Shown: positions 6,174 through 14,513 of the stretch, one piece after another
Numbering within the stretch: position 1 is the stretch's first letter
Layout: every line of letters starts with the position of its first letter
Assembly (NCBI GenBank): GCA_964455395.1
Contig: CAYVWB010000071.1
Span: 1-22,331, forward strand
DNA length: 22,331 bases
Direction of reading: 5' to 3'
DNA from: CAYVWB01 sp964455395
GTDB lineage: Bacteria; Desulfobacterota; Desulfovibrionia; Desulfovibrionales; Desulfovibrionaceae
The notes under the pieces: generated by a model
What the model was told of the DNA's origin: nothing
What the model saw: the letters and a program-made list of their open reading frames with translations, nothing else
Databases searched by the model: none
Program-made: the position numbers and the translations under genes

Positions 6174-7184
6174 TTATTCTTCGTCCAGCCAGGGAGGGCG
6201 GAACCGCGGCGCGGCAGCCGGCTGGCAGTCGGACTGGCCGCGCGGCGGAGGCGGCGGCGCCGGGGAGGCGTGGGAAGGAGTCGTCCTCTGGGCGGAGGGC
6301 TCCTGCGCCGCCACGGAGCCCGCGGTGTGGGGGGTGGCGGCTTGCGGTGGAAACGGGGCGGCCAGGTCCGGGCGGCTGCGTTCTTGGGCGCGCTCTTCCA
6401 GCAGTTCGCCCACTGTGGGAGGCGGACCGAAAAGCCGGTAGCCGAAGGTGATGGCCAGCCACACCATGCCGCCAAAGAAGCTGTATCCTGTAAGCGTCTG
6501 GGCGGTGCGCCATGGTTCGCCGTGTCTGGCGAGCACTTCGTATTCCATCAGAAAGATGGTTTCGCAGGCGCCGTTGCCGGTGTCTGTGCGGGAGACGCTG
6601 GTGCCGCGGTGGAATCCGCCGGCATGACTGTATTCGGCGAGCACGCCTTGCATTTTGATTTGATCGCCGACCTTGGTGTCGCGCAAGGCTTCTGCAATAC
6701 GGGGATCATTCGTCAAGACATGGTTGTTGGAGATGGCTGCGTTGTTGAACATGCGCCACGCTTCTCTGTCTGAAGTCTTGTAATAGCACGTCCATGACCC
6801 GCTGCTATACGAGACGCGACTGTAGACGCCGGTAGCCACGTTGGAGCCCCAGACGACGCAGAGATCCTTGACATTAAGGTGGTCGCCCCAGCGTGTGTGA
6901 TAGTAATTGAAAAGACTGTCTGTGTCGTGTTCGGAGACGACAAGGCCGTGGAGTGTGTAGTCGTACCGCGGTGTCAGGGTGTATTCCACACCCTCTTGTC
7001 GCACCGAGAACGGCGGGACTGTGGTGGGCGTCTGGATGGGCTCGGCGAGCAGGGCAGGGTCCAGGGAGGCTCTCTCCGGCCATCCCCCAGCGAGGTAGGA
7101 TGTCAGCAGCCACGCCACAGCAAGTCCGGCGACGCAGTACTTCGGCCAGCCGGAGCGCATGATACCCTGCCTGTTTCGTTCCAT
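6174..7184 (-). CDS. Two-TM protein with conserved extracytoplasmic domain, unknown function
   Basis: 336 aa. One membrane segment at 15-34 acts as signal anchor, and a second at about 233-252 follows a roughly 200-residue outside domain. That domain has striking conserved-looking motifs: YDYTLHGLVVSEHDTDS (74-90), LNVKDLCVVWGSN (103-115), SNNH (152-155), VGDQIKMQG (172-180) and RTDTGNGACET (199-209). Cys109, Cys133 and Cys207 lie in it and could form a disulfide. I have seen this kind of sequence in uncharacterised proteobacterial proteins but cannot name a function. The C-terminal 80 residues are Pro/Ala-rich, cytoplasmic and probably disordered, ending in PPWLDEE. AGGGAG stands 5 nt before the ATG at 7184; a second ATG at 7160 is possible. 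It converges on the HTH gene. Confidence 0.75.
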   Translation of the reverse strand: MERNRQGIMRSGWPKYCVAGLAVAWLLTSYLAGGWPERASLDPALLAEPIQTPTTVPPFSVRQEGVEYTLTPRYDYTLHGLVVSEHDTDSLFNYYHTRWGDHLNVKDLCVVWGSNVATGVYSRVSYSSGSWTCYYKTSDREAWRMFNNAAISNNHVLTNDPRIAEALRDTKVGDQIKMQGVLAEYSHAGGFHRGTSVSRTDTGNGACETIFLMEYEVLARHGEPWRTAQTLTGYSFFGGMVWLAITFGYRLFGPPPTVGELLEERAQERSRPDLAAPFPPQAATPHTAGSVAAQEPSAQRTTPSHASPAPPPPPRGQSDCQPAAAPRFRPPWLDEE

Positions 7185-7389
7185 GACGACTCCCTTGCGA
7201 GCGAGCTTCCTGATATTTCGGTCAACCTGTCGACCATCCCGGACGAGGCGGGTATGGTTTCGGGAAGTGATAATACCTGGAGCCGGAGGGTCAAGGCCGG
7301 GCCGCTTGGAGCGGGCTCGTGGGGAAGCGCAGGCCGAAGCCGGAATGCGGCGCGCGATGGGCGCATGACAGCGCCATGGCGCGCCAGCG

Positions 7390-7575
7390 TCAGCTCGGGT
7401 CGGATTTGACGCTTCCGGGGCGCGCCGTGGGATGATCCTTGAACGTGACGGGGCAGGCGTTCTGCGCCGAATTGGCGTCGCTGGGCTGGGCTAGTTTGTT
7501 GGCGTACCACGTGTTGGCGTGGCGCATGGCCCCCAGGCGTTTGTTGATGGGCGAGACTCGATGGGGTCTGGGCAT
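7390..7575 (-). CDS. Possible small hypothetical protein
   Basis: 61 aa starting MPRPHRVSPINKR and containing HANTWYANKLAQ and ACPVTF. It is basic, with one Cys and no membrane segment. The ribosome site is weak (GGAA about 9 nt upstream). The AT-rich region just upstream (7590-7740) makes a promoter there reasonable, and codon use does not look random, but I cannot confirm it. The 205 nt between its stop and the gene at 7184 hold only short overlapping palindromes near 7370-7390 and nothing I can name. Confidence 0.35.
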   Translation of the reverse strand: MPRPHRVSPINKRLGAMRHANTWYANKLAQPSDANSAQNACPVTFKDHPTARPGSVKSDPS

Positions 7576-7627
7576 GGTGGTGTTCCGTTCGTGTTGAAAA
7601 AAGGTTGGACGACAAGCTGCATTTTTC

Positions 7628-7661
7628 AGTACAGTGTACTATGCTGGCTGAAGAATGTACA
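7628..7661. promoter_or_regulatory. Operator-like palindrome and second half-site upstream of fetB
   Basis: AGTACAGTGTACT (7628-7640) is a perfect dyad around one central base. A second TGTACA lies at 7656-7661, exactly 21 bp (two helical turns) from the TGTACT half. An outer dyad TTCAG (7625-7629) / CTGAA (7648-7652) surrounds the first. The site sits in AT-rich DNA between a small minus-strand ORF and fetB, so it could control either. The regulator is unknown. Confidence 0.4.
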
Positions 7662-7752
7662 TCGGGATTGTGGCTTTTCCATGACAATACAATGCGCATC
7701 TATTCATGTGAATTGACAATCATGCGAATGGGCAATTAGCGGGATACCCATC

Positions 7753-8628
7753 ATGAACCCCATCCACGACATTACGCCCGGCGGCTTGCTGCTGGGATTG
7801 TTGTTCGTTCTTGCCGCACAGGCGGCTTCTCATGCATGGCGGCTGGGCTTGGGCAGGGACCTGCTGGTGGGCGCGATCCGCACGTTCGCCCAGCTCTTTC
7901 TCATGGGCTACGTCCTGCGGTTTCTCTTCGAGTGGCGCACGCCGCTGGCCTCTCTGGTCGTCTTCTGTGTGATGACGGCTGCTGCGGCGCAAGTGGTGTT
8001 GGGACGAGTGAAACACCGACGGGCGCCGGCGGGCGTCCCTGTCGCCGTTTCCATGCTCGTGTGTTTCTTCTTCGTTTCCTTCATGGTGACGGCGGTGGTG
8101 GTGCAGGCCGAGCCGTGGTGGGAGCCGCGCTTCTTCATCCCGCTGGCCGGGATGGTGGTGGGCAACTCCATGACCGCCGTGGCGTTGGCTCTGGAGCGCC
8201 TTTTCTCCGAACTCACCCGACGTCGCGACGAAGTGGAAATGCTGCTGACCCTGGGCGCCACCCCTGCAGAAGCAAGCCGGGACGTGACCGCCGACGCCAT
8301 GCGCGCCGGCATGATCCCCTCCATCAACAGCATGATGGCCGTGGGCGTGGTCTTCATTCCGGGCATGATGACAGGGCAGATTCTAGCGGGAGCAGACCCC
8401 ATGGCGGCCATCCGGTATCAGATCGTGGTCATGCTCATGCTCGTGGCTTCCAGCGCGATGGGGTCCTTGGCGGTTACGCTCTGGGTGCGGAAGCGTTGCT
8501 TCGGCGAAGGCGGCGAACTGCTCCGGCCGCCAGCCGCGCACACGGGACGAGACGGCCATGGCGACGCCATGCTCGCCTGGGGGAAAGCGCTCGGAAAGCG
8601 GCTCTTCACTCGCAACGCACGCCGGTGA
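7753..8628 (+). CDS. fetB: FetB/UPF0014 family ABC transporter permease
   Basis: 291 aa integral membrane protein with about six or seven hydrophobic segments (for example 12-27, 62-83, 97-117, 128-147, 193-213, 223-244). Family signatures are RTFAQLFLMGYVLRFLF near 43-59, PLAGMVVGNSMTAVALALER, and MLLTLGATPAEASRD, ending in PSINSMMAVGVVFIPGMMTG, all typical of the YbbM/FetB family. In E. coli, FetB pairs with the ATPase FetA and exports iron under oxidative stress. No fetA is next to this gene, and no ATPase is in the window. A hydrophilic tail of about 35 residues extends beyond the usual end. The ribosome site is weak. It is followed 70 nt later by a binding-protein gene, perhaps in one transcript. 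Confidence 0.88.
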   Translation: MNPIHDITPGGLLLGLLFVLAAQAASHAWRLGLGRDLLVGAIRTFAQLFLMGYVLRFLFEWRTPLASLVVFCVMTAAAAQVVLGRVKHRRAPAGVPVAVSMLVCFFFVSFMVTAVVVQAEPWWEPRFFIPLAGMVVGNSMTAVALALERLFSELTRRRDEVEMLLTLGATPAEASRDVTADAMRAGMIPSINSMMAVGVVFIPGMMTGQILAGADPMAAIRYQIVVMLMLVASSAMGSLAVTLWVRKRCFGEGGELLRPPAAHTGRDGHGDAMLAWGKALGKRLFTRNARR

Positions 8629-8698
8629 AAAGGGGGTTGGCGCGGGCGGGGGCTTTGGTGTATGCCATAGCTCAACCATCTTACGAAGACGTAGAATC

Positions 8699-9928
8699 AT
8701 GAAGATGTATCGCCACGCGCGGGGGCCGGCCCGGTCGCCGCGACGCTCCCTGTTTCCAGGACGACTCGGCGCGCTCTGCGCGGGCGGAGTCCTCGCGTGC
8801 CTCGCCATCGTGTTCACGGCGCGTCTCGTGCTGGCGGACGCCCCCGGCGCCGCCGATGCGGTCACGCCGCTCGCTGCGGATGAGGACTCCATCCGCATCG
8901 GCGCGTTGTATGACGTCACCGGGCATTCCCGGTTCGACAACGCCGCCGCCGTCCAGGGCGCGCAGTGCGCGGCGCAGTGGGTGAACCGACGCGGGGGCGT
9001 GCTCGGCAGGCCGCTGGAGCTGATTCTGTTAGACACACGCGGGCAGCCCCTGGGCGCGGCGGTGGCGGTGGAGCGCGCCGCAGCCGCCGGCGTGACTGGG
9101 TTGGTCGGACCCCTGTGGAGCTCGCAGGCGCTGGCCGCCGCCAAGAAAGCGCAAACCCTGCAGATACCCATGGTCGCCGCCATGGCCACCCACCCGCACG
9201 TGACCCGCGCCGGCGACTTCATCTTCCGCGTCTGCTATACAGACACCCGCCAAGGTCGCGTCCTCGGCAAGCTGGCGCGCTCTTTGGGTCACGACCGCGT
9301 CGCCATCCTCCGCGACCTCAGCAGCGACTATTCCATGGAGCTGGCGCGCTCCTTCAAGCAGGCGTGGCGCGATTTCGGGGGCGAACCGCCCGTCACTTTC
9401 GACTACAAGCGCGGCGACGCAGACTATACGGACCTCATCGACGCCCTCCTGGACGAGGCCCCCAGTCTGGTCTTCATCCCAGGGCACGACGAAAGCGCCA
9501 CGCTCATCGCGCAAGCCCGCAAAGCCGGTCTGCGCGACGCCCACTTCCTGGGTGGCGACGGCTGGGATTCCGAATACTTCCGGGTTCGTATGGAGGAAGA
9601 CACGCCCACAAGCCACTACACCACGCACTGGCGGCCTGTGGCTGGAGACCCCATGACGCAGCGTTTCCGCGAAGCTTGTCCCGAGTTCCAGGAGGACGCC
9701 TCCGCCGCCTTGTCCTTCGATGCGGTGACCCTCGTCGTGAACGCCCTCGAACGCGCTGGCGCGACGGATCCCCACGCCCTGCGTCGCGCGCTGGCAGACA
9801 CCACCGCCTTCCAGGGAGTTACCGGCGAGATAACCATGGATGCGCATGGCGACCCCAGCAAGGCCGTGCTCGTCATCGCCATCGAACACGGCGAGCACCG
9901 CCTGCACGCGGTCGTCCCGGCGGAGTGA
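8699..9928 (+). CDS. Periplasmic branched-chain amino acid-type substrate-binding protein
   Basis: 409 aa. The N-terminus is Arg-rich, then hydrophobic (25-46), with a likely signal cleavage after VLA at about 46. IRIGALYDVTGHSRFDNAAAVQGAQ, split here as IRIGALYDVTG and AAAVQGAQ, begins a type I periplasmic-binding fold (Peripla_BP_6, LivJ-like). GLVGPLWSSQALAAA and FIPGHDESATLIAQA are further family features. Its ligand is unknown; LivJ relatives bind amino acids, amides or other small molecules. There are no LIV permease or ATPase genes; the stop is 2 nt before the kinase start, so the protein probably hands its ligand-bound form to the kinase rather than to a transporter (inference). An ATG at 8705 is an equal alternative; the ribosome site is weak. 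Open frame continues upstream to 8558. Confidence 0.88.
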   Translation: MKMYRHARGPARSPRRSLFPGRLGALCAGGVLACLAIVFTARLVLADAPGAADAVTPLAADEDSIRIGALYDVTGHSRFDNAAAVQGAQCAAQWVNRRGGVLGRPLELILLDTRGQPLGAAVAVERAAAAGVTGLVGPLWSSQALAAAKKAQTLQIPMVAAMATHPHVTRAGDFIFRVCYTDTRQGRVLGKLARSLGHDRVAILRDLSSDYSMELARSFKQAWRDFGGEPPVTFDYKRGDADYTDLIDALLDEAPSLVFIPGHDESATLIAQARKAGLRDAHFLGGDGWDSEYFRVRMEEDTPTSHYTTHWRPVAGDPMTQRFREACPEFQEDASAALSFDAVTLVVNALERAGATDPHALRRALADTTAFQGVTGEITMDAHGDPSKAVLVIAIEHGEHRLHAVVPAE

Positions 9929-9930
9929 CC

Positions 9931-12900
9931 ATGGCAAGCGGCAGCCTGCGCACAAAGTTCAACATGGCGGTGGTGGGCGCCTGCCTGCTCTTCGCGTTGT
10001 TCTTCGGCGTGGGCTTCTACATGCTGGAGGTGAACTACTATCAAGCCTCCATGCGCGAGGTGCGCTTGCTGCTGAGCAGCGTGGCGAACCAGAAGCGCAA
10101 CGACCTCGCCAACGAGATCTTCGCCAGACAGCACGAAGCCCTGCTGGCCAGCGTGGAAGAGCTTCTGGCCATCCGCAACGTGGTGCGCGTGGCTGTCTAT
10201 GACGCCTCGGGCGAACCACTTGCCGCCATGGACGACCTGAACAGCGCCGGCTGGGTCGCTCCGGCGCAGGATGAAGACACTGCTGCGCCTTCCGCCACCC
10301 TGCCGGAGCAAGCCGCGCGCAACGCGACCAAACCTCCGAATATTCCAAGGGACCAGCTCGCCACGGACGCCTTCGCCGAGGTCCGGCGCGAGGATGTCCC
10401 CCTGGCCGTCTACGGCGCGCCCATCATGGCCCTGGGCGAACGCATCGGATATTTGAACATCGCCTACGACCTGCGGGATCTCCAGCGCCGCACACGACTC
10501 ACCGTCATCGCGTTCGGCGTGGCCCTCGCCGTGGTGGTGGCTTCGCTCATCCTGTTGCTCAATGTCATGCTGAACCGGCTGGTGCTCAAGCCGCTCACAC
10601 ACATCCGCGCCGCCATGAACCTGGTCCGCGACGGTCGGCTGGGCCAGCAGATCCGCGCCATACCCAACGACGAACTCGGCGACGTGGCCACCGTCTTCAA
10701 CGACATGTCCACCCAGCTGGAGCACAAGCAGCTCTCCCTGCTCGCCTCCGAGGGAAAGTACCGTTCCCTCTTCGTCAACGCCGTGGAGGGGCTCTTCCGT
10801 TCCACCATGGACGGCCGCATTCTCAACGCGAACCCCGCCATGGCGCGCATCCTCGGCTACGCTTCGCCGGACGAGCTCATCAAGGAAGTCCGCTCCATGG
10901 AAGCCCGCGTCTTCGTGGACGGACCACGCCGCCGGGAGCTCCACGCTCAGCTGCAGGACCGCGGCTACGTGCAGGACTTCGAGGAACGCGCGCGACGCAA
11001 GGACGGCTCCATCATCTGGGTCTCGGAGACCATCCATCTGCTGCGCGACCGCAACGGCAAGGCCTTGTTTCTGGAAGGCTCCTTCATGGACATCACGGAG
11101 CGCAAACGCGCCGAAAGCCTGGAGCGCGAAAAACTGCAGGCCCAAGCCGCCAACCGCGCCAAGACCGAGTTTCTGGCGGCCATGAGCCACGAGATACGCA
11201 CCCCCATGAACGCCATCCTCGGCATGACGGACCTCGCCATGGCTTCCGGCCTCAATCCTCAGCAGTGGGACTATCTGCAGACCGTCAAAGACTCCGCGTT
11301 CCACCTGCTTTCCGTCATCAACGACATTCTGGACCTCTCCAAGATCGAAGCCGGCCGGTTGGAGCTGGAGCCAGTGGACTTCGACCTCCACGAGCTCATC
11401 GACTCCATCGCCAAATCCATGGGCTTTCAAGCGCGCAAGAAGGGCCTCGGTCTCTTCCGGACGGTGGACCCCATGGCGCCGCGGTATCTCAAAGGCGATC
11501 CCAACCGGCTGCGGCAAGTCATCCTGAACCTCGTGGGCAACGCCATCAAGTTCACGGACCACGGCCGCGTCATCCTCCGCGTCAGCCTCGTCAATCTGGC
11601 GGAGTCCACGGCGGAGGGCGAACACGTGGGCTGTCGACTGCGGTTCGCCGTGCGCGACACCGGCATTGGCGTGCCTCCGGAGAAGAAGCAAGCCATCTTC
11701 GAAAGCTTCACCCAAGCGGAAGGCTCCATCACCACCCGCAAGTACGGGGGCACCGGGCTCGGCCTCACCATCTCCCGCCAACTCGTGACGCTCATGGGCG
11801 GCGACATCTCCCTGGAGAGTGAAGAGGGCGCCGGCAGCGTCTTCTCCTTCACGGCGGATTTCGAGATTGGCGACGTCAAAGCCATCGAGCAGGAGGCGCT
11901 CCCCGAAGTGAGTCAGGAGGACGGCCGCTCCCTCAACATCCTGCTGGTGGAGGACAACCCCCTCAACGTGAAGGTCTCGGAGCTGCACCTCAAGCTCATG
12001 GGACACAACGTCCTCGTGGCCGACAACGGCCGCCGCGCCATCGAGATCATGAGCTCCTTGCCCAAGAACGCTTTCGATCTCGTGCTCATGGACCTGGAGA
12101 TGCCGGTGATGGACGGCTTCGAGGCCACCCGTCAAATTCGCAGCGTGGCGGACCGCGGCTCGGATTACTCCTTCGGGCCCAACCCGCACGTCCCCATCAT
12201 CGCCATGACCGCGCACGCGCTGGTGGACGTCAAGGAGAAGTGCATCGCCGCGGGCATGCAGGGCTTCATGACCAAGCCCGTCAACTTCGACGAACTGCGC
12301 GTGGCCATCCAGAGCGTCGTCGCCCAGGAAGGGCAGGAGTCCAGCCCTGTCCCGCTCTCTTCCCAAAGACGCCGCCCCCCCGTGAAAGGGCCGCGCAGCT
12401 GGATTGCGGACACCGAGGAGGCGTCCCCAACGCCGCGGCCGCCCCACCCCGCAGCCCACGGCGATCCACTTGGCGATACCCACAGCGCGACCCATGGAAC
12501 GCCACACGACGCCCCGCCCCGCGACGCAACCGAACGTGGCGGGAGCCTCGCTCCGGACCTTCAGGAAACGCAGGTCATCCCACCCCACGCCTGGAATGAC
12601 GAAGCGCCCATGGCCCCGGAAGCGGAAACCCAGTACCTGAGTGACGAACCCACCCCGGCGCCCCCCGCGGAACCGGCGTTGCGCACGCAAGCGCGCCAAG
12701 CCGAACACGGCGACGCCGCCCCTGCGCCTGCAAAGCGAAGCAGGCACGCCGCCGCCGAACACCCCCCCCTGCTGGACACCGCAGCAGCCAAGCAGCAGCT
12801 GGGCATCGAAGGCCCCATTTTCGAAACCATCTTCACCAAATCCCTGGAAGAGCTCCGCGTGCTGCTGCAGCGCATCGAAGGAGCGGTGGCTTCCGGCGAC

Positions 12901-13098
12901 ATGGAATCCGCGGCTCTGAACGCGCACACCGCCAAATCCACGGCCGCCACCATGGGCGCCATGGCCTATCGTGAAGAGGCCATTCTGCTGGAACGCGCCG
13001 CCCGCGCCCACAAGCTCCACAGCGTCAGCGCGCAGCTGGAGTCGATGCAACGCGCCATGGCGCAACTGGAGCGCGCCGTGCGGGAACGCGCCGCCTGA
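9931..13098 (+). CDS. Hybrid sensor histidine kinase (HAMP-PAS-HisKA-HATPase-REC-HPt)
   Basis: 1055 aa. Membrane segments at about 13-32 and 190-211 enclose a periplasmic sensor of roughly 155 residues. Then come HAMP (212-264), PAS/PAC (about 276-395), HisKA with phospho-His H420 in AAMSHEIRTPMN, HATPase with N537 (NLVGNAIKF), DTGIGVP and GGTGLGL, and a receiver with acidic D675 and phospho-Asp D721 (VLMDLEMPVMDGF). A disordered Pro/His-rich linker of about 150 residues leads to an HPt domain (about 945-1050) with H999. The phosphorelay would run H420, D721, H999 and on to an unseen response regulator. The HPt motif reads AHTAKSTA instead of the usual AHxLKGxA. The gene starts 2 nt after the binding-protein stop, with GGAG inside that gene, so translation is coupled. 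Downstream 13099-13239 has no gene. Confidence 0.95.
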   Translation: MASGSLRTKFNMAVVGACLLFALFFGVGFYMLEVNYYQASMREVRLLLSSVANQKRNDLANEIFARQHEALLASVEELLAIRNVVRVAVYDASGEPLAAMDDLNSAGWVAPAQDEDTAAPSATLPEQAARNATKPPNIPRDQLATDAFAEVRREDVPLAVYGAPIMALGERIGYLNIAYDLRDLQRRTRLTVIAFGVALAVVVASLILLLNVMLNRLVLKPLTHIRAAMNLVRDGRLGQQIRAIPNDELGDVATVFNDMSTQLEHKQLSLLASEGKYRSLFVNAVEGLFRSTMDGRILNANPAMARILGYASPDELIKEVRSMEARVFVDGPRRRELHAQLQDRGYVQDFEERARRKDGSIIWVSETIHLLRDRNGKALFLEGSFMDITERKRAESLEREKLQAQAANRAKTEFLAAMSHEIRTPMNAILGMTDLAMASGLNPQQWDYLQTVKDSAFHLLSVINDILDLSKIEAGRLELEPVDFDLHELIDSIAKSMGFQARKKGLGLFRTVDPMAPRYLKGDPNRLRQVILNLVGNAIKFTDHGRVILRVSLVNLAESTAEGEHVGCRLRFAVRDTGIGVPPEKKQAIFESFTQAEGSITTRKYGGTGLGLTISRQLVTLMGGDISLESEEGAGSVFSFTADFEIGDVKAIEQEALPEVSQEDGRSLNILLVEDNPLNVKVSELHLKLMGHNVLVADNGRRAIEIMSSLPKNAFDLVLMDLEMPVMDGFEATRQIRSVADRGSDYSFGPNPHVPIIAMTAHALVDVKEKCIAAGMQGFMTKPVNFDELRVAIQSVVAQEGQESSPVPLSSQRRRPPVKGPRSWIADTEEASPTPRPPHPAAHGDPLGDTHSATHGTPHDAPPRDATERGGSLAPDLQETQVIPPHAWNDEAPMAPEAETQYLSDEPTPAPPAEPALRTQARQAEHGDAAPAPAKRSRHAAAEHPPLLDTAAAKQQLGIEGPIFETIFTKSLEELRVLLQRIEGAVASGDMESAALNAHTAKSTAATMGAMAYREEAILLERAARAHKLHSVSAQLESMQRAMAQLERAVRERAA

Positions 13099-13175
13099 GC
13101 AGACGCCCCACAGCCTCGCCAGGGCAGCCGGCCACGACATTCCGGAATCCCGACAGACAATCCCGTCGCCCGGCT

Positions 13176-13213
13176 GCGTGGCGATGTGGTTGCGTGGCGA
13201 TGTGGTTGCGTGG
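13176..13213 (+). repeat. 16-bp tandem repeat, 2.4 copies
   Basis: GCGTGGCGATGTGGTT is repeated exactly at 13176-13191 and 13192-13207, followed by GCGTGG. It is in the gap between the kinase and the PhoH terminator and has no evident role. Confidence 0.8.
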
Positions 13214-13235
13214 TCGCCCGGCGCGTAAACGACAG

Positions 13236-13273
13236 AAAAGGCGGGGAACCCTCCTCGCCGGAGCATCCCCGCC
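13236..13273 (-). terminator. Intrinsic terminator of the PIN-PhoH gene
   Basis: Stem GGCGGGGA/TCCCCGCC (13240-13247 with 13266-13273) encloses an inner CTCC/GGAG pair. Read on the minus strand it is followed by TTTTC, 47 nt after the PhoH stop. Confidence 0.75.
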
Positions 13274-13319
13274 CGTGAATCCGCGCCGCGCGGCGCAGCG
13301 TCCGTCCCGGCCGAAACGG

Positions 13320-14513
13320 CTAGAGTTTGGACTTGAGCACCAGATCCGTGATGGGGCCGCGGGAGCGGTCGCCTTTGAGCACGATGTGCGCGTAGTTGGG
13401 GAAGCCCTTGAACTTGCGCACCACCCAGTTGAGACCGTTGTTGGACTCGGAGAGATAGGGGTTGTCCACCTGGGAGGTGTCGCCGAGGCAGAAGCACTTC
13501 ACGCCCTCGCCCATGCGGGTGAGCAGGGCGCGGACCTCGCTGCGGGAGAGGTTCTGCGTCTCGTCCACGATGACCACCGCGTTCTCGATGTTCATGCCGC
13601 GGATGTAGTTCAGAGGGAGAATCTCGAACTTCTTGGTGTTGTAGCGCAGCTGGTCCTCGTTGGGGTTGAGGAAGATCTTGTTGGCTGGCCGCGCTTCATG
13701 AAGCTTGAGCAACAGGTCATGGATGTACTTGACATAGGGCTCCAGCTTCTCCTTCACGTCCCCGGGCAGGTAGCCCAGCTTGGCGCCCAGCTCGATGGTG
13801 GGCTTCACCACGTAGATCTTTTCGTAGAGCCGCTTTTCCAGCACCAGATAGAGGGAGGTGGCCAAGGCCAGGAAGGTCTTGCCGAACCCGGCTTCGCTCT
13901 GCACGCTCACCAGGTCGATCTTCGGGTTCTGCATCAGCGCCAGGGCCAGGGTCTGGTAGATGCTGCGGGGCTTCACGCTCCAGGGGGAGAGGGAGTAGTT
14001 GATGACTTCGGGACCGTCCGGACCGTGGAAGACGGGGCGCCCCTCAGCCCAGGTGAAGGAGTTGGGCACGGGGGGCTGGTCATCCGGGGTGAAGCCGGTA
14101 TAGAGTTGGGATTCTGATTCGAACGGTTTGGAATCCTTGAACTCTTCGCTCTTGACGCCAGCCAGGGAGGCCTGCAGCTGGAGAATGCGATCGTTGGTGA
14201 CGAGAATGGGATCCTCAATCTCGTGAGACTTCTTGATTTCCTTGAGGATATAGTTGTCGACGATCTCCTCGGTGAAAGGCGAGATGGAGGCGTCGTTGTG
14301 GATGAAGTGGATGGAGTCGCGGTGCTCCAGCAGCACATCCACCACTTTGGCCACGATGTGGCGCACGCGGTTGTTCGTCTTCAGCTGGTTCAGCTCGATG
14401 AGGACGTGGTAGGGGATGAAGATGTTGTTGTCCGCGCCGTTGCGCAGCGTCACGATGGACTGGGGGTTCTCGATGAGAACGTTGGTGTCGAGAATGTAGT
14501 TCTTCATGGACAT
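13320..14513 (-). CDS. PIN-domain PhoH family ATPase (PhoH2 type)
   Basis: 397 aa. The N-terminal PIN nuclease domain (about 3-135) starts KNYILDTNVLIENP with acidic D9 and later E40, D101 and D108. The PhoH P-loop ATPase domain (about 175-390) has Walker A EAGFGKT (207-213), Walker B VIVDETQN (314-321) and GDTSQVDNPYL (344-354). In this family, PIN-PhoH proteins act as ATP-driven, sequence-specific ribonuclease/helicases on RNA; the cellular substrate is unknown here. The Walker A starts with Ser where Gly is usual, but GxGKT is kept. I took the ATG at 14513; no strong ribosome site is visible, and the ATG at 14507 is nearly equal. The longer open frame upstream does not look coding. The gene stands alone with its own terminator. 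Confidence 0.9.
   Translation of the reverse strand: MSMKNYILDTNVLIENPQSIVTLRNGADNNIFIPYHVLIELNQLKTNNRVRHIVAKVVDVLLEHRDSIHFIHNDASISPFTEEIVDNYILKEIKKSHEIEDPILVTNDRILQLQASLAGVKSEEFKDSKPFESESQLYTGFTPDDQPPVPNSFTWAEGRPVFHGPDGPEVINYSLSPWSVKPRSIYQTLALALMQNPKIDLVSVQSEAGFGKTFLALATSLYLVLEKRLYEKIYVVKPTIELGAKLGYLPGDVKEKLEPYVKYIHDLLLKLHEARPANKIFLNPNEDQLRYNTKKFEILPLNYIRGMNIENAVVIVDETQNLSRSEVRALLTRMGEGVKCFCLGDTSQVDNPYLSESNNGLNWVVRKFKGFPNYAHIVLKGDRSRGPITDLVLKSKL

Noticed and set aside
8965..9930. Upstream extension of the kinase reading frame through the binding-protein gene
   Set aside because: The Arg/Pro/His-rich translation is typical of an out-of-frame reading of a GC-rich gene; the binding-protein frame has clear family features.
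13176..13213. Tandem repeat considered as a CRISPR array
   Set aside because: The copies are adjacent without spacers and only 2.4 in number.
9616..13497. Very long minus-strand open frame opposite the kinase
   Set aside because: It is a shadow of the kinase: His/Gly/Val-rich sequence without domains, caused by high GC at third positions.
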